Shown here: in pieces, positions 26,133 through 33,189 of the stretch | Layout of the letters: the number at the start of each line of letters is the position of its first letter | How positions within the stretch are numbered: position 1 is the first letter of the stretch | From: CAYPNP01 sp964412195 | Lineage (GTDB): Bacteria; Acidobacteriota; JAAYUB01 | Length of the DNA stretch: 64,000 bases | Direction of reading: 5' to 3' | Assembly: GCA_964412195.1 (NCBI GenBank) | Contig: CAYPNP010000018.1 | Location: 1 to 64,000, forward strand | Position numbers and translations under genes: made by a program | The notes under the pieces: model-generated | Database searches by the model: none | Told to the model about the DNA's origin: nothing | Seen by the model: the letters and a program-made list of their open reading frames with translations, nothing else

Positions 26133-27170
26133 TCACATCCGGCTGAAATCCGCGATGTGGCTCTTGTCCCCCAGCATGGCTCCCTTGCGGATGGCCACCG
26201 ACTCGCCCAGCAGGCAGTTCTTGCCCACCACGCAGGATTGGAGCTGGGCGCCGCTCTTCAGGCGGGTGCCGGAGAGGATGACCGAGTCCTTGATGCTGAC
26301 CCGCTCCTCGATGCGGCACTTTTCCCCGATGACGGAATTCTCGATGACCACCCCCTCCTTGATGATGCAGGATTCGTGGATGAAGGACTTCTCGTCCACC
26401 CGGCTGTCCGCGGGCAGCTGGACGGGCTTCCGGGTGAACAGGCCGTAGAACTTGGGCATCGGGATGCGGCCGGCGAGGACGTCGAAATTGGCCTGGAGGT
26501 AGCTGCAGGGATCTCCGATGTGGCACCAGTAGTCGTTGGTATGCTCGGCGAAGATCGGCAATCCGGCGGCGACGATACGGGGGATCAGCTCGCGTTCCAG
26601 GGTGTAGTGCGTGTGTTCGGGGACATGGTCCAGAACTTCCTTCTCCATCACGTAGATCCCCACGTTGGCGTGGCCTTCCTGGAGCTCGTCCCCGCGGGGT
26701 TTCTCGATGAAGGCGGTCACGAAACCCTGCCGGTTGGTGAGGATCTGGCCGCACCGCTCCGGCTTGGGAGACGAGCCTTCCACCAGCGTCAGGGGGACCT
26801 TCTTCTGCCGGTGCTTCTCCAACACTCGCTGCAGGTCCACCGCGCTGAGGATGTCGCCGTTGAGCACCAGGACGGTCTGGTCGAAGAAGGCGGCGGCGTT
26901 CTTGAGAGCGCCGGCGGTGCCCAGGGGTTCGGGCTCCGTGACGTAATGGATCACCAGCCCGAAGTTGGAGCCGTCCCCGAGGATCTCCTGGATTTTCCGG
27001 GGCTGGTAGGACAGGAGCAGGACGATGTCCTTCAATCCGGCCTTCTTCAGGACGTCCAGTTGATAGAAGATGAAAGGGATGTTGCCCAGGGGGACGATCG
27101 GCTTGGGCAGGTTGGCGGTCAACGGCTGGATCTCGGAGCCCTTGCTGCCGGCCAGAATCATTGCTCTCAT
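26133..27170 (-). CDS. Sugar nucleotidyltransferase-like protein with left-handed helix tail
   Basis: A 345-residue protein resembling mannose-1-phosphate guanylyltransferase or glucose-1-phosphate nucleotidyltransferase. The nucleotide signature is odd: it reads LAGSKGSEIQPLT where GGxGTRLRPLT is expected, so the usual Thr-Arg is Ser-Glu. Later motifs are normal: LPKPIVPLGN, GTAGALKNA, LVLNGDIL and FIEKPRGDE. The C-terminal ~100 residues are hexapeptide repeats (IHESCIIKEGVVIENSVIGEKCRI), as in GlmU, GlgC and GMPPA/B. A catalytic or regulatory role is open because of the signature. The start follows GGGAG by about 9 bases. Confidence 0.8.
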   Translation of the reverse strand: MRAMILAGSKGSEIQPLTANLPKPIVPLGNIPFIFYQLDVLKKAGLKDIVLLLSYQPRKIQEILGDGSNFGLVIHYVTEPEPLGTAGALKNAAAFFDQTVLVLNGDILSAVDLQRVLEKHRQKKVPLTLVEGSSPKPERCGQILTNRQGFVTAFIEKPRGDELQEGHANVGIYVMEKEVLDHVPEHTHYTLERELIPRIVAAGLPIFAEHTNDYWCHIGDPCSYLQANFDVLAGRIPMPKFYGLFTRKPVQLPADSRVDEKSFIHESCIIKEGVVIENSVIGEKCRIEERVSIKDSVILSGTRLKSGAQLQSCVVGKNCLLGESVAIRKGAMLGDKSHIADFSRM

Positions 27171-27203
27171 CCCGTGTCGCTCCCTTGAAGAAGATGACCC
27201 CAC

Positions 27204-27231
27204 ATTATAGAGGCCCCGGGGGGCGGGGCAA
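27204..27231 (-). promoter_or_regulatory. Promoter for the nucleotidyltransferase-DPP unit
   Basis: On the minus strand TTGCCC (27231-27226), a 16-base spacer, and a perfect TATAAT (27209-27204), about 35 bases before the start codon. Confidence 0.5.
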
Positions 27232-27251
27232 AGCGGAAGATTGGAAAAATG

Positions 27252-27725
27252 TCACAGCAGGTAGTCCTCGTCCTCGGGAGGGTCGGCCGGCGCCGGCCGT
27301 TCCGGGACGGGGACGGGCGTTTGCAGCGGAGGAGGCGCGGCCGCGGTGCCGGGCGGGCCGTCCGCCCGATCTTTCCAGCCCGGGCCGAGCAGGTTCCGCA
27401 GCTGCGCGGGATCCGAGTGGAAGTAGTCGGTCAGGAAGGCGTGGAGCAGCGCCTCGCGGGTCTGGGTCGGCCCGATGGCGGGTTCGTAGAGGTACGCCCG
27501 GCCGGACTTCCGCCGGAGGACCAGCCCTTTCCGGTACAGGTGCTCCAGGACGGTCATCACCGTGGTATAGGCGAGGGCCGGGGACGCCGGCAAAAGGCGG
27601 CGGATTTGGCTCACGTTCAACGGGTGGCGATCCCAGAGGATCTCGAGGACCTGAAACTCGCGCCGGCCCGGCAGGCGGCGCTGCTTTTCCCGAAATTGTC
27701 TCGTCTTTGTCGAGGGGGCAGACAT
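27252..27725 (-). CDS. BlaI/MecI/CopY-family transcriptional repressor
   Basis: A 157-residue winged-helix repressor. The DNA-binding domain (about 15-85) is typical: LPGRREFQVLEILWDRHPLNVSQIRRLL, then LAYTTVMTVLEHLYRKGLVLRRKSGRAYLYEP. The C-terminal third is a disordered Pro/Ala-rich tail ending in an acidic EDED stretch. The usual partner, a BlaR1/M56 membrane protease, is not in the neighbourhood, so how it is induced is unknown. ATG 27725 is chosen: an apparent upstream TTG start is actually the -35 box, and the predicted transcript begins at or next to the ATG. It is divergent from the parvulin gene. Confidence 0.85.
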   Translation of the reverse strand: MSAPSTKTRQFREKQRRLPGRREFQVLEILWDRHPLNVSQIRRLLPASPALAYTTVMTVLEHLYRKGLVLRRKSGRAYLYEPAIGPTQTREALLHAFLTDYFHSDPAQLRNLLGPGWKDRADGPPGTAAAPPPLQTPVPVPERPAPADPPEDEDYLL

Positions 27726-27732
27726 CTTATTA

Positions 27733-27761
27733 ATTTTAGCAATGGAGGGCGGCGATTTCAA
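27733..27761 (-). promoter_or_regulatory. Promoter of the BlaI-type gene, likely leaderless
   Basis: TTGAAA (27761-27756), a 17-base spacer, then TAAAAT (27738-27733) on the minus strand. The ATG follows only 7 bases after the -10 box, which predicts a leaderless or nearly leaderless mRNA. Confidence 0.55.
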
Positions 27762-27789
27762 ACGCCATCTCTGCCGGGGAAGATTCCTC

Positions 27790-27818
27790 TTGAGCCTGAA
27801 ATCAAAATCAGATAAAGT
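27790..27818 (+). promoter_or_regulatory. Possible promoter for the parvulin gene
   Basis: TTGAGC (27790-27795), a 17-base spacer and TAAAGT (27813-27818), 34 bases before the start codon. Confidence 0.4.
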
Positions 27819-27852
27819 CTTTCCTTATTTTTCGGAGGCAAGGAGGATTCTC

Positions 27853-28869
27853 ATGAACAGACTTGGAAGCATCATCCTGCTGACCCTCATGCTGATGGTG
27901 ACTTTGCCGGTCCTGGCCCAGACAGCTCCGGATAAACCCCAGCAGCCGGCCACGGCTCCGGCGCCGGCGGGGGAGGATCACAGCAAGGATGTGCTGGCGA
28001 AGATGGGAGACCGGGTGGTCACCGTGGGCGACATCGAGGATGAACTTTCCAAGATCCCGCCCCAGTTCCTCTCGCACTTCACCGATCCGGTCCGGAAACA
28101 GCAGTACATCCAGAGCATCGTCGACCGGATGCTCTTCTCCGAAGAGGCGAAAGCCAAGGGGCTCCAGGAACGGGAGGACGTGAAGGAGAAGATCAACTCC
28201 TACGTGGAACGGATCCTCTACTCGGAATACCTGAAGACCCTCACCGACGGGCTCACCGTGACCGACGAGGAAGTGGCCAAGTATTACGAAGCCAACAAGG
28301 ACGCTTTCATGGCCCCGGAGAGGATCAAGGCCAAGCACATCCTGGTCAAGACCGAGGAGGAGGCCGCGAATATCAAGGCCGAGCTCGACAAGGGCGCCGA
28401 CTGGGACGAACTGGCCAAGAAGTACTCCACGGACAAGAGCAACGCGGGCCGGGGCGGCGACCTGGGGTATTTCTCCCGAGGCCGGATGGTCAAGGAGTTC
28501 GATGACGTGGCCTTCGCTCTGGAAGTCGGCAAGATCGGCGGCCCGGTGAAGACCCAGTTCGGCTACCACCTGATCAAGGTGGAGGACAAGAAGCCCGCCG
28601 AGCAGCAGACCCTGGAGCAGGTCGACAAGCAGATCCGGACCAAGCTGCTGGGGATGGAGCGCGAGCAGAAGATGGACGAGGCCCGGAAGTCGCTGGCGGA
28701 AAAGTACCATCTCACCGTGAACTGGGACAAGGTCAGCGAGATCAAGGTCGGCACCGGCGCCCCGGCGATGGCGATGCCGGGCCAGCCCGGCATGCCCGTG
28801 AAGCTGGAGCCCCGGCCGGTTCCGACCCAGCAGCCGGCGCCCGAGAAGAAGGAACCCGAGAAGAAATGA
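27853..28869 (+). CDS. Periplasmic peptidyl-prolyl isomerase (SurA/PrsA-like parvulin)
   Basis: Exported folding catalyst of 338 residues. A signal peptide covers 1-22 (ILLTLMLMVTLPVLA-Q). A SurA-type N-domain (about 45-145) includes TVGDIEDELSKIPPQF and FSEEAKAKGL. One parvulin domain (about 155-250) shows IKAKHILVKTEEEA, GADWDELAKKYSTDKSNAGRGGDLGYFSRGRMVKEFDDVAF and FGYHLIKV. The C-terminus is a Pro/Met-rich tail ending in Lys/Glu. AGGAGG lies 6 bases before ATG 27853. It probably chaperones outer-membrane or secreted proteins such as the barrel proteins in this window. Confidence 0.9.
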   Translation: MNRLGSIILLTLMLMVTLPVLAQTAPDKPQQPATAPAPAGEDHSKDVLAKMGDRVVTVGDIEDELSKIPPQFLSHFTDPVRKQQYIQSIVDRMLFSEEAKAKGLQEREDVKEKINSYVERILYSEYLKTLTDGLTVTDEEVAKYYEANKDAFMAPERIKAKHILVKTEEEAANIKAELDKGADWDELAKKYSTDKSNAGRGGDLGYFSRGRMVKEFDDVAFALEVGKIGGPVKTQFGYHLIKVEDKKPAEQQTLEQVDKQIRTKLLGMEREQKMDEARKSLAEKYHLTVNWDKVSEIKVGTGAPAMAMPGQPGMPVKLEPRPVPTQQPAPEKKEPEKK

Positions 28870-28899
28870 AGACCGGGAGCCCGCAGGCTGGATCTTCCT

Positions 28900-30450
28900 T
28901 TGAATCACTTGGGCAATTACCATTCAACGCGTGAAGCCAGGAGCGGCAGCAGCCGCTCCTTTTTTTTAACCTGCCTTTGCCGCCCCTTGGCCGCCGCCGG
29001 GGCGGTCCTGGCCGCCCTCCTGATCGCCGGGACCGGCCTCTCCCCGTTGCATGCGCAATCCCGCCGGACGGCGGAGCTGTTTCCCGTGAACGGACTGGAG
29101 GAACGGGTCCAGTTCTGGGAGCGGATCTTCACCATCTACGGGCGGAACGACGTCCTGATCCACGACCGGGATGAAGTGAACCTGGTGTACGAGGTGCTTC
29201 GGTACGAGGGCGACTCGGAGCACGACGACAAGGTCCGGAAAAGACAGCGGCTCTCCATCGATTCCCGCCTCGCCTACTGGAAGGCGCGCCTGAAACAGCT
29301 GGCGGGTCGGGCGGCGGCCGGCCCGGTGACCGCCGAGGAAGACCGCGACCTGCTCCGCATCATCGAAAAGGGCCACGGGCGGGCGGTCTCCCCGGCCGAG
29401 ATCAAAGACCTGGCGGACGGGCTGCACGTCCAGCGGGGCATCCGGGAGCTGTTCCTGGACGGGTGGATCCGGTCCGGCCGCTACCTGCCCCACATGGAGG
29501 GGATCTTCGCCGACATGGGGATCCCAAGGGAGATTCTGGCCATCCCGCTGTTCGAGTCGGGCTTCCGTTCCGAATCAAAGTCTCGAAAGGGGGCGACCGG
29601 AGTCTGGCAGTTCATCCGCTCCACCGGCCGCCTGTTCCTCAAGATCGACCGCCACTTCGACGAGCGCCTGGATCCCCTGCTGGCGACGCGCGGGGCGGGA
29701 CGCTTCCTGCTGGATGCCTACGCCCGCCTGGACAGCTGGCCGCTGGCGGTGATGGCTTACAACCACGGCACGTACGGCATCTTCAATGCCCAGCGGAAGG
29801 TCGGCAGCGATCCCATGGCCATCATCCGCTATTACTCCGGCCGGCAATTCGGCTATGCCTCGCGTAACTATTACCCGGAGTTCCTGGCGGCGCTGCGGGT
29901 CATGCGCGATCCCGAGGGGCACCTTCCCGGCGCCGTGACGCAGCCGGCCTGGTCATTCACCCTGGTGGAACTGAAGAAGCCGGCGGACCTGGCGTCGACG
30001 TGCCGGCAGCACGGGCTGGACGCCGACACATTCTTTGAGTTGAATCCCTCCGTCATCCGGGGCCGGGCCAAGCACGGCCTGGTCCTTCCGGCCGGCTTCC
30101 CGCTCCGTTTGCCGCCCGCGGCGGACGGAAAGAACGGCGCACCGGCCCGGGCGGACGCCGGACCGGCGGCGCGCCCGACGGCTCCGCCGACGCCGAAAGC
30201 CGAATCCCGACCTGCCGGAAGCGCGGCGGCAGCCCCCTTCCCGGCGAACGGCGAAAAAAAACCGGATGCTCCGCCGGCTAAACCGGACAAGAAACCGCCG
30301 TCCGGCCGGGTCGTCCACATCGTCCAGCCGAGCGACACACTCTTCAGCCTGGCGCGCCGGTACGGCACCACGGTGGAGACCCTGCGCCGCCTGAACCACC
30401 TGTCGGGGACCACCATCAAGATCGGGCAAAAACTCCTGATCTCCCCCTGA
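28900..30450 (+). CDS. Lytic murein transglycosylase with C-terminal LysM (MltD-like)
   Basis: Envelope enzyme cleaving peptidoglycan. A signal peptide (…VLAALLIAGTGLSPLHA) is followed by a helical domain. The SLT catalytic domain is at about 200-340, with AIPLFESGFRSESKSRKGATGVWQF (Glu is the catalytic acid) and VMAYNHGTYG. A LysM-like spacer, a Pro/Ala-rich linker and a clear LysM domain (about 467-515, IVQPSDTLFSLARRYGT) follow. The start is uncertain. TTG 28900 is the 5'-most, but a terminator-like hairpin with eight T residues lies inside the frame at 28939-28967. A later TTG at 28987 would start after it but gives a signal peptide without basic residues. Confidence 0.85.
   Translation: MNHLGNYHSTREARSGSSRSFFLTCLCRPLAAAGAVLAALLIAGTGLSPLHAQSRRTAELFPVNGLEERVQFWERIFTIYGRNDVLIHDRDEVNLVYEVLRYEGDSEHDDKVRKRQRLSIDSRLAYWKARLKQLAGRAAAGPVTAEEDRDLLRIIEKGHGRAVSPAEIKDLADGLHVQRGIRELFLDGWIRSGRYLPHMEGIFADMGIPREILAIPLFESGFRSESKSRKGATGVWQFIRSTGRLFLKIDRHFDERLDPLLATRGAGRFLLDAYARLDSWPLAVMAYNHGTYGIFNAQRKVGSDPMAIIRYYSGRQFGYASRNYYPEFLAALRVMRDPEGHLPGAVTQPAWSFTLVELKKPADLASTCRQHGLDADTFFELNPSVIRGRAKHGLVLPAGFPLRLPPAADGKNGAPARADAGPAARPTAPPTPKAESRPAGSAAAAPFPANGEKKPDAPPAKPDKKPPSGRVVHIVQPSDTLFSLARRYGTTVETLRRLNHLSGTTIKIGQKLLISP
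28939..28967 (+). terminator. Intrinsic terminator after the parvulin gene
   Basis: A perfect 9-bp stem (28939-28947 with 28952-28960), a 4-base loop and eight T residues. It lies 70 bases past the parvulin stop and inside the longest reading frame of the next gene, which argues against that gene's earliest start. Confidence 0.75.
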
Positions 30451-30496
30451 GACCGCTCCAGCAATTCGCTGAAAATGGGAAGCTTCCCGAGACGGG

Positions 30497-31501
30497 CTAC
30501 CCCCCGATGCGGGACATGGCCGAGGTGCACTTCCGGACGGGACCATCGTGGAACGGATGCCGGGGAGGCTTCCGCAGGACGGCCGAGCGGATGGTCTCCG
30601 CCAGCTCGGCGTCGCCGGCGCCGCCCCGGAGCCGCGCCCGCAGGTCCACCTCGCCGTCGTCGAACAGGCAGGTCCGGAGCCGGCCGTCGGGCGTGAGGCG
30701 CAGCCGGTTGCACAGGTGGCAGAAGTGCTCGGTCATGGGATTGATGAACCCGACCCGGCCCGCCGCGCCGCGGACGCGGTAAAGGCGACCTGGGCCGGCG
30801 ATGCCGCCTCCCGCCGCGATGGGCTCGAGGTCGAACTGAGCCTGGAGCGAGCGGAGGATCTCGTCGCCCGGGACCAGCCGGTCGCGCTGCCAGCCGTTGT
30901 GCTCGCCGACCGGCATGAACTCGATGAAGCGGATTTCGTAAGGGTGATCGAGGGTCAGGCGGGCAAATTCAGCCCCCTCGTCCGCGTTGAATTCCCGCAG
31001 GGTGACGGTGTTGATTTTAATGGGAGAGATGCCGGCGGCCCCGGCGGCGGCGATGCCGTCGAGCACGTCCCGCAGCTCGCCGTGCCGGGTGATGGCCCTG
31101 TACCGCTCCGGCCGCAAAGTGTCGAGGCTGACGTTGATCCGGTGGAGGCCGGCGTTGCGGAGCGGTCCGGCGTGGGCGCGCAGCAGGGTGCCGTTGGTGG
31201 TCAGGCTGAGATCGGCCAGTCCCGGCAGGCGGGCCAGCCGCGCCACCAGCGACACCAACCCCCGGCGGACGAGCGGCTCGCCGCCGGTCAGCCGGATCTT
31301 CCGGATGCCCAGGCCGACGGAGATCTCCGCGATCCGGAAGATTTCCTCGTAACTCAGGATGTCGGCGTGTTCCAACGGCGGGACGCCCTCCGGCGGCATG
31401 CAGTAGAGGCAGCGCAGGTTGCAGCGGTCGGTGACGGAGATCCGCAGGTAGTTGATCTGCCGGTCGAAGGGGTCGGTAAGGGTGGGGTTGTCGGGTGCCA
31501 T
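30497..31501 (-). CDS. moaA: GTP 3',8-cyclase MoaA (molybdenum cofactor biosynthesis)
   Basis: Radical SAM enzyme for the first step of molybdopterin synthesis (GTP to 3',8-cyclo-GTP). The 334-residue length is normal. The N-terminal 4Fe-4S site is C27xxxC31xxC34 in DRCNLRCLYC. The second cluster is formed by HFCHLCNRLRL and RLRTCLF. Other motifs are LTGGEPLVRRG and NVSLDTL. The C-terminus ends in RIGG, the flexible GG tail needed for activity. ATG 31501 is used; a GTG just upstream is possible. No other moa gene is in the window. Confidence 0.95.
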   Translation of the reverse strand: MAPDNPTLTDPFDRQINYLRISVTDRCNLRCLYCMPPEGVPPLEHADILSYEEIFRIAEISVGLGIRKIRLTGGEPLVRRGLVSLVARLARLPGLADLSLTTNGTLLRAHAGPLRNAGLHRINVSLDTLRPERYRAITRHGELRDVLDGIAAAGAAGISPIKINTVTLREFNADEGAEFARLTLDHPYEIRFIEFMPVGEHNGWQRDRLVPGDEILRSLQAQFDLEPIAAGGGIAGPGRLYRVRGAAGRVGFINPMTEHFCHLCNRLRLTPDGRLRTCLFDDGEVDLRARLRGGAGDAELAETIRSAVLRKPPRHPFHDGPVRKCTSAMSRIGG

Positions 31502-31552
31502 CACGGTCTCGCTTCCACAAGAGGGGGATTATACCACGGTCTCGGAGAAACG

Positions 31553-31684
31553 GACCGGTGACGGATGATCGGCGACCATTGACCGGTGACGGGTGACGGG
31601 TGGCGGGTGACAGACATCCTCATTTCCGGATGGTGGATGACCACCGTTGTTTTCACCGGTCATCGGTCACCGGTCATCGGTCAG
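31553..31684. repeat. Degenerate GACCGGTGAC-type repeat block with inverted arms
   Basis: The left part (31553-31613) consists of variants of GACCGGTGACGG. The right part (31654-31684) consists of variants of the complementary word CACCGGTCATCGGT. The block can fold as an imperfect hairpin. Its right edge overlaps the stop codon of the downstream minus-strand cyclase gene (31681-31683). No coding potential is seen. Confidence 0.7.
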
Positions 31685-32352
31685 CCCCGTCGATCCAACC
31701 AGTCGCCCAGTGGCGCGAGCAGGGGCCGAACCGGCGACGCCTCGGCGTCCGCAAGGGGAAGAGGTGCCAGGAGGAGAAGGTAGTTTCCGGGGGAGACGTG
31801 ATCCAGCCGGAGGTTTTCCAGGAGGTACACGCCCGCCCCGAAAAGGATGTGGTGGGCGGGCAGCTCCGTCGAATCGAAGGAGTCCACGGACGGGGCGTCG
31901 GTGCCCACCAGGCGGACGCCGCAGGCGGCGAGGTGCCGGGCGGCGTCCGGCGCGAGGCCGGGGAAATCGGACCGGAAGGAGCCGGGGGGTGGCGCCGGAC
32001 GGGTGCGGAACAAGACCGACTCCGGACCGGCCAGGCCCGCGACCTCGGCCAGGGTGATCGAGCCGGCCCGGCCGGCGTCGACCACCCGCGCCGGCTGGAG
32101 ACAGCCGGACAGCGGAAAGGATTCTATGGCTGCCCCGGCCGGAAGCATGTGCCGCGGGGCGTCCATGTGGGTGCCGGCATGGAGGGACAGCCGCATCCGG
32201 CGCGTCTCGACGGCCCGTCCGGCCTCGTTGGTCCAGCGGTCCGCCTCCAGTTCCACCGGCTGGTCGCCCGGCCAGACGGGTGTGGCAGGCCCCAGCGGGC
32301 GGCTGATGTCGATCCAGCGCAGAGTTTCCGGAAATTGGGGAAAATGGTCCAT
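31681..32352 (-). CDS. Cyclase / kynurenine formamidase family protein
   Basis: Metal-dependent hydrolase of 223 residues in the cyclase (KynB-like) family. The metal-binding signature SLHAGTHMDAPRHMLP (HxGTHxDxPxH) is near residue 57. A second conserved part, VRLVGTDAPSVDSFDS, is near 143. N-formylkynurenine is the classical substrate, but the family also includes isatin hydrolases and other amidases, and no tryptophan-degradation genes are adjacent. The start MDHFPQFP is close to the family norm. The gene is divergent from the sirtuin gene. Confidence 0.85.
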   Translation of the reverse strand: MDHFPQFPETLRWIDISRPLGPATPVWPGDQPVELEADRWTNEAGRAVETRRMRLSLHAGTHMDAPRHMLPAGAAIESFPLSGCLQPARVVDAGRAGSITLAEVAGLAGPESVLFRTRPAPPPGSFRSDFPGLAPDAARHLAACGVRLVGTDAPSVDSFDSTELPAHHILFGAGVYLLENLRLDHVSPGNYLLLLAPLPLADAEASPVRPLLAPLGDWLDRRG

Positions 32353-32392
32353 GCCGGTAACCTACCACGAGCCGTTCACGGCTGCAATCTGT

Positions 32393-32420
32393 TTTGATTT
32401 CAGCGGGTTTGCAGTATGAT
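32393..32420 (+). promoter_or_regulatory. Possible promoter for the sirtuin gene
   Basis: TTTGAT (32393-32398), a 16-base spacer and TATGAT (32415-32420). The -10 overlaps an ATG at 32416, which supports the downstream GTG as the real start. Confidence 0.4.
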
Positions 32421-32445
32421 GGACTCCGTGCAGGGAGGTGCGGCC

Positions 32446-33189
32446 GTGGACGAACTCTTGATGGATCGGCTGGCGGGGGTCCTGCGGGAATCCGGATGCA
32501 CGGTGGCCCTGACCGGCGCGGGGGCCTCGGTGGATTCCGGCCTGCCCGACTTCCGCTCCCCCGGCGGCATCTGGGACCGCTACAACGTGGTGGAGTACGC
32601 CCACATCGAGGCTTTCCTGGCCCACCCCGAAAAAGTGTGGCGGTTCGTCCGGGAGCTGGTGGAATCCTATGGCGACGCGCAGCCCAACGAGGGCCACCGT
32701 GCCCTCGCCGCGCTGGAGGCGGCGGGGCAGCTCGCCGGGGTGGTCACCCAGAACATCGACGGCCTGCACCAGGCCGCCGGCAGCCGCCGCGTGGTGGAGT
32801 TCCACGGCAGCCTCCGGCGGCTGTGCTGCCTGTCCTGCCGCCGCCGCTACGAGTTCGACGCCGCCATGCGGGCGGCCATGCCCTGCCGCTGTCCGGCCTG
32901 CCGCCGGCTGCTCAAACCGGATTTCGTTTTTTTCGGGGAGGCGATCCCGCCGGACGCCCTCGACGAAGCCTTCGGGCTGGCCCGCCGGTGCGAGGTGCTG
33001 CTGGTGGCCGGCACGTCGGCCGAGGTGGCGCCGGCCAGCCTCATCCCCTACGAAGCCAAGGACGCCGGCGCGGTCGTCGTGGAACTGAACACGCGCCCGA
33101 CCGCGCTGACGGATTCCATCACGGATTTCTATCTGGAGGCAGCTTTCGCCGCGGCCATGCCGGAGCTGGCGCGGCGGGTCATCGGATGA
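32446..33189 (+). CDS. cobB: Sir2-family NAD-dependent protein deacylase (CobB-like)
   Basis: Cytoplasmic deacylase of 247 residues that removes acyl groups from lysines using NAD. Motifs: GAGASVDSGLPDFRSPGG (NAD binding), TQNIDGLHQAAG, the catalytic His in EFHGSLRRL, a zinc site CLSC...CRCPAC, and AGTSAEVAPAS. The start is GTG 32446, 7 bases after GGAGG; two in-frame ATGs at 32416/32419 overlap the promoter. The 3' end overlaps the convergent M24 peptidase gene by 11 bases. It could act on acyl-lysines formed from acyl phosphates made by ptb-buk, but that is inference. Confidence 0.93.
   Translation: MDELLMDRLAGVLRESGCTVALTGAGASVDSGLPDFRSPGGIWDRYNVVEYAHIEAFLAHPEKVWRFVRELVESYGDAQPNEGHRALAALEAAGQLAGVVTQNIDGLHQAAGSRRVVEFHGSLRRLCCLSCRRRYEFDAAMRAAMPCRCPACRRLLKPDFVFFGEAIPPDALDEAFGLARRCEVLLVAGTSAEVAPASLIPYEAKDAGAVVVELNTRPTALTDSITDFYLEAAFAAAMPELARRVIG

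Noticed and set aside
27726..27761. TTG start at 27761 for the BlaI-type gene
   Set aside because: The TTG belongs to the TTGAAA -35 box of the gene's own promoter.
32416..32445. ATG start for the sirtuin at 32416
   Set aside because: The ATG overlaps the predicted -10 box, and GTG 32446 has a well-spaced GGAGG.
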